From NCBI RefSeq assembly GCF_014193425.1, contig NZ_JACHZG010000001.1:1488001-1552000 (forward strand): a DNA stretch of 64,000 nt, written 5' to 3'. The translations under genes were made by a program, and so were the position numbers. Shown here piece by piece: positions 53,824-61,756 of the stretch. Within the stretch, counting starts at the first letter, position 1, and each line of letters begins with the position of its first letter. The notes beneath the pieces are model-generated. The model was not told the DNA's origin. It ran no database searches and worked only from the letters and a program-made list of their open reading frames with translations. Source of the stretch: Microlunatus antarcticus (GTDB taxonomy: Bacteria > Actinomycetota > Actinomycetes > Propionibacteriales > Propionibacteriaceae).

Positions 53824-54609
53824 TCAGCCGATCCGGACCGGAGAGTCCTCGACGCGCCGGCGGACGCTGTGGTTCACCCGCAGGCCGTGGGCCCGCAAAT
53901 CGGCAGCGAACTCGCGAAGCCGTACCCGCGAAGATGACGGTTCACCAATACTGAAAGTTAGCGTCCGCCCACGCGGGCTCTGTACGCGCAAGGTGGTGTG
54001 AGAGTTAGTCCGAACCCGCCAACCTTGGGCTGCAGCATCAGCACAGATCCGCTGAATCTCGTAGTGCAGCACCTGCGCGTGGTCCGCTCCAGTAGCCGAG
54101 CCCACGGCTGAACCTGAGCCGGGGTCAGACCGGGTCCCCAGAGCGTGGACGCGCTCGAGAATCTGTGTGGCGGCCGTGCCCACGGCAGCGCGATGGTTGC
54201 CGCCGGGCCGGGGCCGGTAGGGAATATAGGTCAGGCCGAGTAGGTCGGTCGGGAGCTGCATCGAAACGGTGGTGTCGGCGATCAGGTAGGTGCGCTGCCG
54301 GCCTAGGACGCCGACGAACAAGCCGAGTTCCAAGATCACGTTGTCCCGAGGCGAGGCAGCGCGATCACCACGCTTTTCCGAGATGTCATCGGGAGTAGCG
54401 ACTATGACGGCGAAGTCGATGCGTCGAGCGGCGTCCACCAGCCCCTCGATCGTGTACTGCGACGGCAGAATGGCACCCTGCGTCCACAGCTCGACGTCGC
54501 ACTCGCCGGACGACTCCAGCTCGGCCTGAAGGTTGCGGCAGACGTCAATCGCCTCCGACGACGACGCGACGAAGATCTGGGGCCGTCGTTCGCTGGGCAC
54601 TGAGCTCAC
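53824..54609 (-). CDS. TIR-like nucleotide-binding protein with a HicA-like C-terminal domain
   Basis: A 261-residue protein. Residues about 10-165 match the TIR-like nucleotide-binding family (PF10137 type): PQIFVASSSEAIDVC, VELWTQGAILPSQYTIEGL, DFAVIVATPDD, and SPRDNVILELGLFVGVLGRQ with the expected catalytic Glu, then LPTDLLGLTYIPY. Such domains hydrolyse NAD+ in several antiphage systems. Residues about 180-250 (ADAAAQGWRVRTNSHTTLRV, QSPRGRTLTFSIGEPSSSRV, REFAADLRAHGL) look like the HicA-type RNA-binding/ribonuclease fold with its His retained. I know of no such fusion. It is the last gene of a three-gene operon, three bases after the Pro-rich gene. Confidence 0.75.
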   Translation of the reverse strand: MSSVPSERRPQIFVASSSEAIDVCRNLQAELESSGECDVELWTQGAILPSQYTIEGLVDAARRIDFAVIVATPDDISEKRGDRAASPRDNVILELGLFVGVLGRQRTYLIADTTVSMQLPTDLLGLTYIPYRPRPGGNHRAAVGTAATQILERVHALGTRSDPGSGSAVGSATGADHAQVLHYEIQRICADAAAQGWRVRTNSHTTLRVQSPRGRTLTFSIGEPSSSRVRLREFAADLRAHGLRVNHSVRRRVEDSPVRIG

Positions 54610-54611
54610 GG

Positions 54612-54854
54612 CTAGGAGCTCTTCTTGGGTACCCGGGGCGGGGTGGGAGGTGGCTTGGTCCCGCGACGCTCAGGGACTGTTGGCGAGGGGCGCGAAGGGG
54701 GCGTTGGCCGTTGCGGTGCAGGCTGCTGCGGGGGGGGCCCGCCGCCGGTGACGGCGACGTTCGGCGACGGCCTGGTCGGCGGTGCCGGCCGCGCCGGCTG
54801 TACCGGAGCGGATGGCGGGGCTGGCTCTTGGCGGGCCTTGTTCTTGTCGGACAC
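54612..54854 (-). CDS. Short Pro-rich protein between the membrane and TIR genes
   Basis: An 80-residue basic, disordered protein from GTG 54854 (SDKNKARQEPAPPSAPVQP, then repeated PPSRPSPT/PPTRPSPN motifs, ending KKSS). It starts 14 bases after the stop of the membrane-protein gene and ends two bases before the TIR gene. It may tether the TIR protein to the membrane protein, in the manner of a PxxP linker. No homology is recognised and composition alone supports it, but the spacing fits an operon. Confidence 0.5.
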   Translation of the reverse strand: MSDKNKARQEPAPPSAPVQPARPAPPTRPSPNVAVTGGGPPPQQPAPQRPTPPSRPSPTVPERRGTKPPPTPPRVPKKSS

Positions 54855-54867
54855 GTGCGCCCTGTCG

Positions 54868-55434
54868 CTAGAAGATGATGACGACGGCCCAGAAGGCAAC
54901 CTCTGCGGCTATTGCGATGATCGCGACCTCCAGCAGCAGCCACAAGTTCTTGAGCTTGGTGTCATTCTCTCTGAGATCGTCGGTGATGAAGTACGCCAGG
55001 TCTCGGCGCATCTCGTTGATAGTTGCTGGGGGATCGGCCTCGACGTAGTCGATGAGGAGCTTGTGCCCGTCGGTCCGCCACTTCCACTCGCGCGGCCACA
55101 AGATCAGGACGGCGGACACGACCACAACGCCAAGGGCGACGAGCGCCAAGCCAACGAACAGGCGGTCCGACCACCCCTGGTTGATGCGCAGCGCGGACGT
55201 GCTGAGCAACGAAGTCCCTAGCGCGGCTGCTGCGACCAGGGTGGCCGCTCTCGAGCGGAGCTCGTTCAAGCCGGCCTGCTGCTGGGACAATCCACGTAGG
55301 ACCTGCTCTAAGACGAGCGAGATTCGCGGATCTGCGCTACTGGTCCGATCGAGGTCGGAGGTCGGGGTACCACTCGGCGGGGCGCTGACCGGTTCGAGTG
55401 GCTGGGCGTACCGTCGTCGTCGCCACATGATCAC
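54868..55434 (-). CDS. Three-helix membrane protein, first gene of the TIR operon
   Basis: A 188-residue protein: a basic N terminus (MWRRRRYAQ), an amphipathic helix (VLEQVLRGLSQQQAGLNELR), two hydrophobic helices (SRAATLVAAAALGTSLLS and FVGLALVALGVVVVSAVLIL), a cytoplasmic middle and a last helix (LWLLLEVAIIAIAAEVAFW). The overall shape resembles the small membrane effectors found with nucleotide-signalling and NADase defence genes (SLATT/PycTM-like), but no motif makes that certain. GTG 55434 or ATG 55428 is the start. It leads the operon with the Pro-rich and TIR genes. Confidence 0.65.
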   Translation of the reverse strand: MIMWRRRRYAQPLEPVSAPPSGTPTSDLDRTSSADPRISLVLEQVLRGLSQQQAGLNELRSRAATLVAAAALGTSLLSTSALRINQGWSDRLFVGLALVALGVVVVSAVLILWPREWKWRTDGHKLLIDYVEADPPATINEMRRDLAYFITDDLRENDTKLKNLWLLLEVAIIAIAAEVAFWAVVIIF

Positions 55435-55773
55435 CCGGATAGCGAAGCACCCCGGTCACCGTGATGCCCACCGACCCAGCTCTTACGGGACACACACCTG
55501 TGATTCTCTGTGTTATCGCGGGTGACAGAACCCTGTCCTGGCGAGCCCCGAGTACGACACTTGGGGTGCGACGCGACTCGGGGCGCTCCGTCGACCTGGG
55601 TGTGCTCCGCTTATGGTCGGTCGTCCTCGTCGTTCCATGCCGATGGCGGGCAGTCCAGCGTCCGCCCCTCAGTCGTGTCTGGCCAGTGCTAGCCTGGCTC
55701 CTGCTCGGGGCAGTAGTCCTGAGAAGTGGACCCGAGACCCTTCCGGACGGTTGTGGCGCTCGGGTTTCCGCGC

Positions 55774-56307
55774 TTACTCGACGTGTTCGACGTGCGCGAC
55801 GACGTCGCTGCAGGCCTCGCGCCAGCGGCCGCCTTGGGGCCAGGCCCACGCAACCGCGTCTGGGATGGCCAGCAGAGGTTCGTTCACGACTTTGCCGTGG
55901 GTATAGGTCAATCCTGTGTAGCCGACCTGGTTGAGCTTGCGTGCGATGGTGTGCCGATCGACGTGGGCGATGGAGTCGTCGCGGTCGAGGCAGAGGTTCG
56001 CGTGCCCCTGTTCGGCGATGTCCTCGACCAGCCGCTCGAGGCAGCGAAGCCGAGCCTCGCGCTCGCTGTTGTGAGTTCCTTTGGAGGCGAAGTACACGTT
56101 CACCGCGACGTCGATCGCGGCAACCGCTCGCAGGATGGTCCGCTGCCGGCCTGCTCCTTCTTTCACCATGTGGAGGCCGTGCTGTCCGGGAAGGTAGAGG
56201 TCTTGAATCGTCCTGCGTGCCGTAGCCAGGTTGCCCGGTACGACAGTGGCGGCGATGAGCACGAAGTCCCGCCGCTTGCTCTCGTCAACGAAGACGTGCG
56301 CTGACAC
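55774..56307 (-). CDS. DUF3800-like protein (RNase H fold)
   Basis: A 177-residue protein from GTG 56307. The N terminus HVFVDESKRRDFVLIAATVV is the DUF3800 pattern with the first acidic pair (DE). Further acidic residues follow in LCLDRDDSIAHVDR and in IPDAVAWAW, placed like the RNase H catalytic set. DUF3800 proteins are common in mobile and defence regions, and nuclease activity is suspected. It is upstream of, and on the same strand as, the TIR operon, 340 bases away. Confidence 0.7.
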   Translation of the reverse strand: MSAHVFVDESKRRDFVLIAATVVPGNLATARRTIQDLYLPGQHGLHMVKEGAGRQRTILRAVAAIDVAVNVYFASKGTHNSEREARLRCLERLVEDIAEQGHANLCLDRDDSIAHVDRHTIARKLNQVGYTGLTYTHGKVVNEPLLAIPDAVAWAWPQGGRWREACSDVVAHVEHVE

Positions 56308-56409
56308 CGCGGTGACCCCTGCTCTTTGACTCGGTGATTGAGACCCGTCCGAGGTCTGGCTCGCGCTCGTTGTCGCCCGCCAGGCCACACCTACTGGCCT
56401 TGCGCGTTT

Positions 56410-57165
56410 CTACCTGTTATCCGGGTGGGTCTGGGCCGCCGCGACGGCCATCAGCTCGTCGACGGAGAGCAGGTAGGCGTCGCGCCGGCCTGACCACGGA
56501 CGCCCGGCTCTGATGCGGCGGTACTCCGCGAGCATTCTCAGGTACCGCTCAAGGGTGGGGGAGTGAGAATTTCCCCCGGTGGGGCCGTTGATGAAGTCAA
56601 CCTGCTCAGACCAGCGGTCATTGGCGACAAGGTGCCGGACGTAGTCCGCCATCTGCCCCTCGAGGGGGTCGTTGTGGTCAAAGCCCCCGAAGCGCAGGTC
56701 CTCGACCAGCTCTTCGCCAGCCGGTTTACCGGCCTTCTCAAGTTCGGAGAGGCTGTAACGCGCGATCCGGAACATGTCAAGGATATCCATCACCCGCTTG
56801 CAATCGCGGTTGCTGAGCTCGGCCGAGATGCCGGCGAACTCGACCCAGTACTCCTGCGTGTAACCCTTCTCCAACACCTCCGCGCGCTCGAGCTGGTAGG
56901 CCGCATCGCCGTCGACGTCGTTCGCGTCCTCGGGCAGCACCCTGGCCAGGATCCGGTGCAGCAGGGAGAGCGTGCGGCGGTCATGCAGGCTGAGCGATTC
57001 AGGAACAGGAACCTCCGAGGTCGCGTCGTCGTCGGCGCGCACCTTGACGACCTGCTCGCGGATCAGGTCGCGCACGAAGTCGCTCACGGTGACGCGCTCA
57101 GCGTCGGCGCGTTGCTGCAGGGCCTCACGTGTGTCGTCATCAAGCCGAACAGTGATCGTGGGCAA
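56410..57165 (-). CDS. YfbU-family protein with an N-terminal ribbon-helix-helix domain
   Basis: A 251-residue protein. TTG 57165 is chosen because AAGGAG lies four bases ahead and the protein then begins PTITVRLDDDTREALQQRAD, an intact ribbon-helix-helix DNA-binding domain. Residues about 75-230 are a YfbU domain: SLHDRRTLSLLHRILARVLP, YQLERAEVLEKGYTQEY, VMDILDMFRIARYSL, FDHNDPLEGQMADYVRHLV. YfbU itself has no fixed role, although the E. coli protein has been linked to cell death. The fusion suggests an autoregulated toxin-like or stress protein (inferred). Confidence 0.85.
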   Translation of the reverse strand: MPTITVRLDDDTREALQQRADAERVTVSDFVRDLIREQVVKVRADDDATSEVPVPESLSLHDRRTLSLLHRILARVLPEDANDVDGDAAYQLERAEVLEKGYTQEYWVEFAGISAELSNRDCKRVMDILDMFRIARYSLSELEKAGKPAGEELVEDLRFGGFDHNDPLEGQMADYVRHLVANDRWSEQVDFINGPTGGNSHSPTLERYLRMLAEYRRIRAGRPWSGRRDAYLLSVDELMAVAAAQTHPDNR

Positions 57166-57231
57166 GAGGCTCCTTGTAATACGACACCCGCGCAGCGGCT
57201 TACTCGAATACGGTAACACAAGGTTGCTTCG

Positions 57232-57904
57232 TCAGGTGCAGACAACGGTGACTGGCTGGCCGACGCAGGCGACGGCGAGCAGCATCAGAAAGGTGAGGTT
57301 TTTGGCCTCGATGTCGATGTCGAAGTCGGCGTCGACCTTGGTCCCGGCAGGACGGGCAGACGTGAAGAACTGTGCGGCGAGCCGCTCGGCCCTGGCCTCG
57401 GACAGCGTCGGTCCAGTGATGTAGGGCAGCGGGTCCCAGTGCCGCACGGCTACGTCGCCGGCGACGCCCTGGGCGTCGAAGACCCATAGGTTGACCGTGG
57501 GCGGCGAGCAGCGCGGCGATCGCCTAGGCGGTCGTGTACTGCGTCCGGGGGCCAGCGACGAGGATGGCCATGTCCTCCCAGTCCGTGTGCAGCATCGCCT
57601 TGCCGGCGATCGCGCGCTCGAGCGGCAGGTCGGGACTCTCGGGTGCCGAGTCTGGCGGGCGTGGGGGCCGAGCCTGCTGCGGTTGGGGTGCGCCAGGTCG
57701 CGGCCGCGGCCCATGTGCTGCGCGGACAGGCCGGGCCGCATCCGTTTGTCGGCGGCCTTGCCCTTCGGGCCACTGGCGACCTGTCGTTCCTGCAGCAGAG
57801 ATGACCACCGCAAGCGCCAGTTCGTACCAAAGCAGGGCAGCAGCTTGAGCTCGGCTGAAAGGGTTCGTGTGCTGACGGGATCGCGTCGCCAGGCGCGCGA
57901 GCAA
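57232..57904 (-). pseudogene. Broken second VirD4/TraG-like coupling protein gene
   Basis: Two frames together give the coupling-protein pattern: GKAMLHTDWEDMAILVAGPR, then a damaged Walker A (TQYTTA in place of TGKTT) and an in-frame TAG. After a frame change come VNLWVFDAQGVAGDVAVRHW-DPL and a C-terminal LTFLMLLAVACVGQPVTVV. The N-terminal part is also scrambled over frames, and the ATPase core after Walker A is deleted. It is the remnant of another conjugative element, next to the tRNA fragment. Confidence 0.7.
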
Positions 57905-58093
57905 GCCGAGTAGATCCCCGTGGGTGTTCGATTACTCCACGCCTGGGGGCGAGCAGGACTCACGAGGACGCAAGGCGGTGCGGAACATGGACAACAATCG
58001 ACAGATGTAGATCGGAGTATCGTCCCTTGTCATGACGGGTTTTGCAGACTCTCGGCCACTGTCGAAAGACGTCGAAAGAGGCGCTGAATCGCG

Positions 58094-58135
58094 CTCTCAA
58101 GGCGGTAGCGCGGGTTCGAATCCCGTCGGGGCTAC
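58094..58135 (+). repeat. 3' part of a tRNA-Glu(CTC) gene: probable attachment-site remnant
   Basis: The 42 bases begin at the anticodon loop (CTCTCAA, anticodon CTC), continue with the 3' anticodon stem GGCGG, the variable region, a perfect T-arm GCGGGTTCGAATCCCGT and the 3' acceptor strand CGGGGCTAC. The 5' half of a tRNA is not upstream: no D-arm or matching acceptor strand is seen. Integrative elements that use tRNA genes duplicate exactly this 3' end. An intact tRNA-Glu gene is not in the window. Confidence 0.75.
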
Positions 58136-58668
58136 TTCTGATTGGTTCTCACCAGGGCAAGCGCCCGGAGAGAACATAAGTACGGCGCCCAAGCGGCCCG
58201 TGCCCGCCGGGCTTGCGACAAACAGCCGGTGCAGCGTCCTTCGCTCCGGCATGAGCGGGGTCTACGAGCTCGAGTCGTCACTTCCCTCACGCAGCAAGGC
58301 TTCCTTCGATGTGGCCGCTCGGCACGCTCCGCCCTGGCGTGACAACAGCAGGACGTCCCAGGCGCGCAGCACACCGTGGACGAACCGGTAGTCGCTGAAT
58401 GGCTGCTGCTCGTCACCGAGATCAGACGTGCGGTGGGCGGATCCCCCTTGGTCCTCGAGCAGCCCCTGATCGTTCACCCCGGCCAGCGCCACTGGCTGGA
58501 CGAGGACGAACGGCTCCTGTTCGTGCAGGAACTCGGTGGTAAGACACGGTCGTACCCCTGCTGGTTCGCGACGGGGCCCGACGCATCTCGCTGACCACCA
58601 CGGCACCTCGGTGGAAGACCGCTTCCGGGCGACAGGGCTCAGGAGGGGGAGAGCTCACGCACTCGTGG
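58136..58668. other. 533 bp with at most one weak small ORF
   Basis: The only candidate is a plus-strand frame at 58376-58594 (about 72 residues: EPVVAEWLLLVTEIRRAVGG, LDEDERLLFVQELGG). It has fair codon bias but no ribosome site and no recognised family. The rest looks non-coding. It separates the element scar from the flavin monooxygenase gene. Confidence 0.35.
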
Positions 58669-59799
58669 CTAGGACAGAACGCGCTGGAACAGTCCGGCTA
58701 CCGAGCCCGGTGCGTCGGCGCCGAAGAACAGCATCAGGTTGGACGCGCTCGCCCGGGCGAAGGTCTCGCTACGCCAGAAGAGGTCGCGCTCGTACGCGCT
58801 GATCGCCGCCTCGGTGTCGTCAGGTGACGCGATGATCGCGCGGGCGAGCTCGGCGCCGTCGAGCAGGGCGAGGTTCGCACCCTCGCCGGCGAAGGGCGAC
58901 ATGAGGTGGGCGGCGTCACCGACCAGGGTCACGCCGGGCGTCCGGGCCCAGCTGATCCCCACGGGGAGGGCGTGGATCGCTCGAACGGTCGGGGCTGCGT
59001 CAGACTCGGTCACCAGGGTGCGCAACGGTGGCGCCCAGTCCGCGAACGCGGTCGCGATCTCGGCTCTTCCGCCTTCCGGGTCGTCGAGGTCGATCGAGGC
59101 CAGCCAGTCGGCCGACCGGGTCACGGCTGCGTAGGTGGTCAGGCTGCCGTTCGCGTGCCGGTGCGAGATGACCGCCTGACCCGGGGAGGGCGCGATGAGC
59201 GTTCCGTCTCCGACGAGCGCAGCGGCGGCCGGGTACCGGCCGGATCCGTCGGCCAGCGTGGTCTCGATGAAGGTGACCCCGCTGTAGTCGGGACGTGCGT
59301 CGGTGAGCTGGGGGCGCACCCGTGACCACGCACCGTCAGCGCCCACCAGCACCTCGGTGACGATGCGGTGGCCGTTGGCGAACTGCAGCTCGTGGTGCCC
59401 CTCGCTCGTGGTGCTGATGGAGGTGAGCTTGTGGCCCCAACGGATCACGCCAAGCGGCAGCGAGTCGACCAGCATGCGTCGGAGGTCGCCCCGATCGATC
59501 TCCGGGCGGGTCCCGTCCGTGCTGCCGGGGTGGTCGAGGAGCACGTTGCCGGCCTTGTCCACGACCCGCTTGGCGTCCTCGTTCGGGCGGACCAGAGCCA
59601 GGAACGCGTCCCACAGTCCTGCCGCGCGCACGGCCAGCTGACCGTTGTACTCGTGGAGGTCGAGCAATCCACCTTGGGCTCGTGAGCCGATCGAGGTCTC
59701 GGCCTCGTACACCACGACCTCGAGGCCCTGCATGCTCAAGATGCGAGCGGTGACGAGGCCGCCGAGGCCAGCGCCGATGACGATGATGGGTGAAGACAC
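58669..59799 (-). CDS. TetX-like FAD-dependent monooxygenase
   Basis: A 376-residue class A flavin monooxygenase: dinucleotide fold VIGAGLGGLVTAR, GGLLDLHEYNGQLAVRAAGL (the TetX-type substrate/FAD region), RPEIDRGDLRRML, LVGADGAWSRVR and GDAAHLMSPFAGEGANLALL (FAD-binding). Length and motif order match TetX, which hydroxylates tetracyclines, but many environmental homologues oxidise other aromatics. Resistance cannot be concluded. It is a single gene with 224 bases to its upstream neighbour, and no regulator is adjacent in a divergent position. Confidence 0.85.
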   Translation of the reverse strand: MSSPIIVIGAGLGGLVTARILSMQGLEVVVYEAETSIGSRAQGGLLDLHEYNGQLAVRAAGLWDAFLALVRPNEDAKRVVDKAGNVLLDHPGSTDGTRPEIDRGDLRRMLVDSLPLGVIRWGHKLTSISTTSEGHHELQFANGHRIVTEVLVGADGAWSRVRPQLTDARPDYSGVTFIETTLADGSGRYPAAAALVGDGTLIAPSPGQAVISHRHANGSLTTYAAVTRSADWLASIDLDDPEGGRAEIATAFADWAPPLRTLVTESDAAPTVRAIHALPVGISWARTPGVTLVGDAAHLMSPFAGEGANLALLDGAELARAIIASPDDTEAAISAYERDLFWRSETFARASASNLMLFFGADAPGSVAGLFQRVLS

Positions 59800-60023
59800 G
59801 ACAGCGCTCCTGATCTGGAGCTCGCGAGCGAGCCCCGAGCGTGGCCACGGAGGCCACTGCTGGAGACGCTGACCCAGGTCGGGTGACCTCGGGTTGCAGG
59901 CGACGGCCGCACAAGACGCCGTCTATTTTCGCGACGTGATCACTTTACACATCGGTGGTCAGGTGACGAAGGGACCGAGGACGACCTGCCGGCTGCGGTC
60001 CGACCGTCGGTCGGTGTGCCTCC

Positions 60024-61085
60024 TCAGCCGCTCGCGTCCGCCGCGCGGTAGGCCACCAGCCAGAGCGCCAGCTGCAGGTCGGTGCGACCGCGCCCCAGGC
60101 GCAGGTCGACGCCGGTGAGCTCGGTGATCCGGTCGAGCCGGTAGTAGAGCGTCGTGCGGTGCACGTGCAGCTGCTCCGCCGCAGCCGCCACGTCGCCGCC
60201 GAGGTCGAGGACCGTACGGGCCGTCTGCAGCAGGTCCGTCCTCGGCAGACCCGCGAGCGTCTCCGCGGCGGGGTGGATCGCCGCGGCCGACAGGTCGTCC
60301 GGCGCGTCGACGACGAGCCGCCAGGCGCCGAGGGCGTCCCAGGACACCGGGTCGAGGGCGGCTCCGGCGCGGACCGCTCGCAGGGTCGCGCGAGCGCGGC
60401 GTACGGACTCGGCGAGGTCGACGAGGGGGAGCGGGGTCCCGCTGGTGGCCGGGTGCGCGCGTGCACCGGCGACGTGCGCCCGGAGCCCGTCGGGCAGGAC
60501 CCAGCCGCCGCGTCGCGGGGTCGCGTCGACCTGCACCCGCGCGTCGGGCGGTAGCTGTTCGAGCTGGGCGAGCTCGCGCGCCACCTCGACGTCGCGACCG
60601 TCGAGCAGCCGCCGGAGGAGCTGGTCCCGACGGCGCGCGACGTCGCGCTGGGAGACCTCGGCCCGCGCCAGGACCTCCGCGGCCCGCTCGGCGCAGGCGA
60701 CGATCGCCGGGAAGTCACCGGGCGTCACGCGGTCGTCGGGGTCGAGCACCCAGAGCAGCCCCAGCAGCTCGTCGCCCCGGTGCACGGGCATGCACCAGCG
60801 CGCCCACATGTCGAGCTCGGGGATGCCCGGGGTGTGGACCGGGGCCACGGCGTGGGCGAGGTCGAACGTCTTGACCGCCCGGGCGACGGCCGTGTCGACG
60901 CGCCGGTTGAGGATCGTGCGGACGCGCGTCCCGTCCACGGGTCCACGGGTGGACCACCAGACCGGGCGCTGCCGACGGTCCTCGACCAGGACCGACAGGT
61001 CGAGGCGGACGGCCAGCCGGTCGACCGCCAGCTGGACGTCCTCGTGCCCGTCGGGCTCCGGGGTCGTCGCGGCCGTCGTCTGCAT
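60024..61085 (-). CDS. PucR-family transcriptional regulator
   Basis: A 353-residue regulator: an N-terminal GAF-like sensing part (DLSVLVEDRRQRPVWWSTRG, WARWCMPVHRGDELLGLLWV), a middle domain, and a C-terminal PucR HTH (DVAAAAEQLHVHRTTLYYRL, then RITELTGVDLRLGRGRTDLQ). PucR proteins control purine, amine or sugar catabolism. It is divergent from the small ANTAR gene and the ribose-type ABC importer genes and probably regulates them (inferred from position). Confidence 0.88.
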   Translation of the reverse strand: MQTTAATTPEPDGHEDVQLAVDRLAVRLDLSVLVEDRRQRPVWWSTRGPVDGTRVRTILNRRVDTAVARAVKTFDLAHAVAPVHTPGIPELDMWARWCMPVHRGDELLGLLWVLDPDDRVTPGDFPAIVACAERAAEVLARAEVSQRDVARRRDQLLRRLLDGRDVEVARELAQLEQLPPDARVQVDATPRRGGWVLPDGLRAHVAGARAHPATSGTPLPLVDLAESVRRARATLRAVRAGAALDPVSWDALGAWRLVVDAPDDLSAAAIHPAAETLAGLPRTDLLQTARTVLDLGGDVAAAAEQLHVHRTTLYYRLDRITELTGVDLRLGRGRTDLQLALWLVAYRAADASG

Positions 61086-61281
61086 GGGAGCCTCACCCTA
61101 GGCCGCGCTCTTCGACGGGTGTCGAAGACGGGCGCGGGTCCGACGGGAGGGATCTGGACTCACGAGCCTCTTGCCGGTCGGGATCCAGACCATTTACGCT
61201 GTAAGCGGCTAGGGAGCAGCCGTGGGTGCCTGGTGGTGTCGCACCCGCCGCTTGCCGTCCCGACGAAGCAGCGAGGTGGTC

Positions 61282-61626
61282 ATGCCACGACCCCGGCGGC
61301 ACGAAGGTGTCCGCGACCGGCTCCAGCCGGCTCCCCGTCCCGGCTCGCCGTCGGCGGGCGCCCACCCCGACGACCGGTTCCAGGACCGGAGCGTGGTGGA
61401 CCAGGCGGTCGGGATGCTGATGGCCTACTACGGGGTGTCCGCGCCGACGGCGGCCGCAGCGCTCCGCGGGTGGGCCGCGAGCGCCGACCTGCCGCTCGTG
61501 CACATGGCGGCCGGCGTCGTCGAGGCCGGTTCGCAGCCGAGCCTCCACCCCTTCGGCACCCTGCGCCGGATCCTGCGCGACTACGCCCTCGACGTCGACT
61601 CGACCGCCCCGCCGGAGCACGGCTGA
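61282..61626 (+). CDS. Small ANTAR-domain protein
   Basis: A 114-residue protein from ATG 61282, after GAGGTGG. After a basic, Pro-rich start comes an ANTAR-like three-helix region: DRSVVDQAVGMLMAYYGVSA, AALRGWAASADLPLVHMA. The usual second-helix sequence is recognisable. ANTAR proteins bind tandem hairpins in leader RNAs and prevent termination. It lies just ahead of the sugar importer and could act on its leader. Confidence 0.7.
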   Translation: MPRPRRHEGVRDRLQPAPRPGSPSAGAHPDDRFQDRSVVDQAVGMLMAYYGVSAPTAAAALRGWAASADLPLVHMAAGVVEAGSQPSLHPFGTLRRILRDYALDVDSTAPPEHG

Positions 61627-61756
61627 GGGCCCGACGCGCCTGCTGATCTTGTGGACCGGGCTCAATCGTGCCCGTGTCGCAACCCCAAGATCATTGACAG
61701 CACCACTGTTATGCGTGAGGTTCGAGGTGCACACCCACCTCGAGAGATCTGAGTCG

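Noticed and set aside
58094-58135. A functional tRNA-Glu gene
   Set aside because: Only the 3' part from the anticodon loop on is present; the preceding 70 bases do not form an acceptor or D-arm partner.
61694-61699. TTGACA as a -35 box ahead of the ribose-type ATPase gene
   Set aside because: No acceptable -10 box lies 16-18 bases downstream (the sequence there is GAGGTT), so I do not call a promoter.
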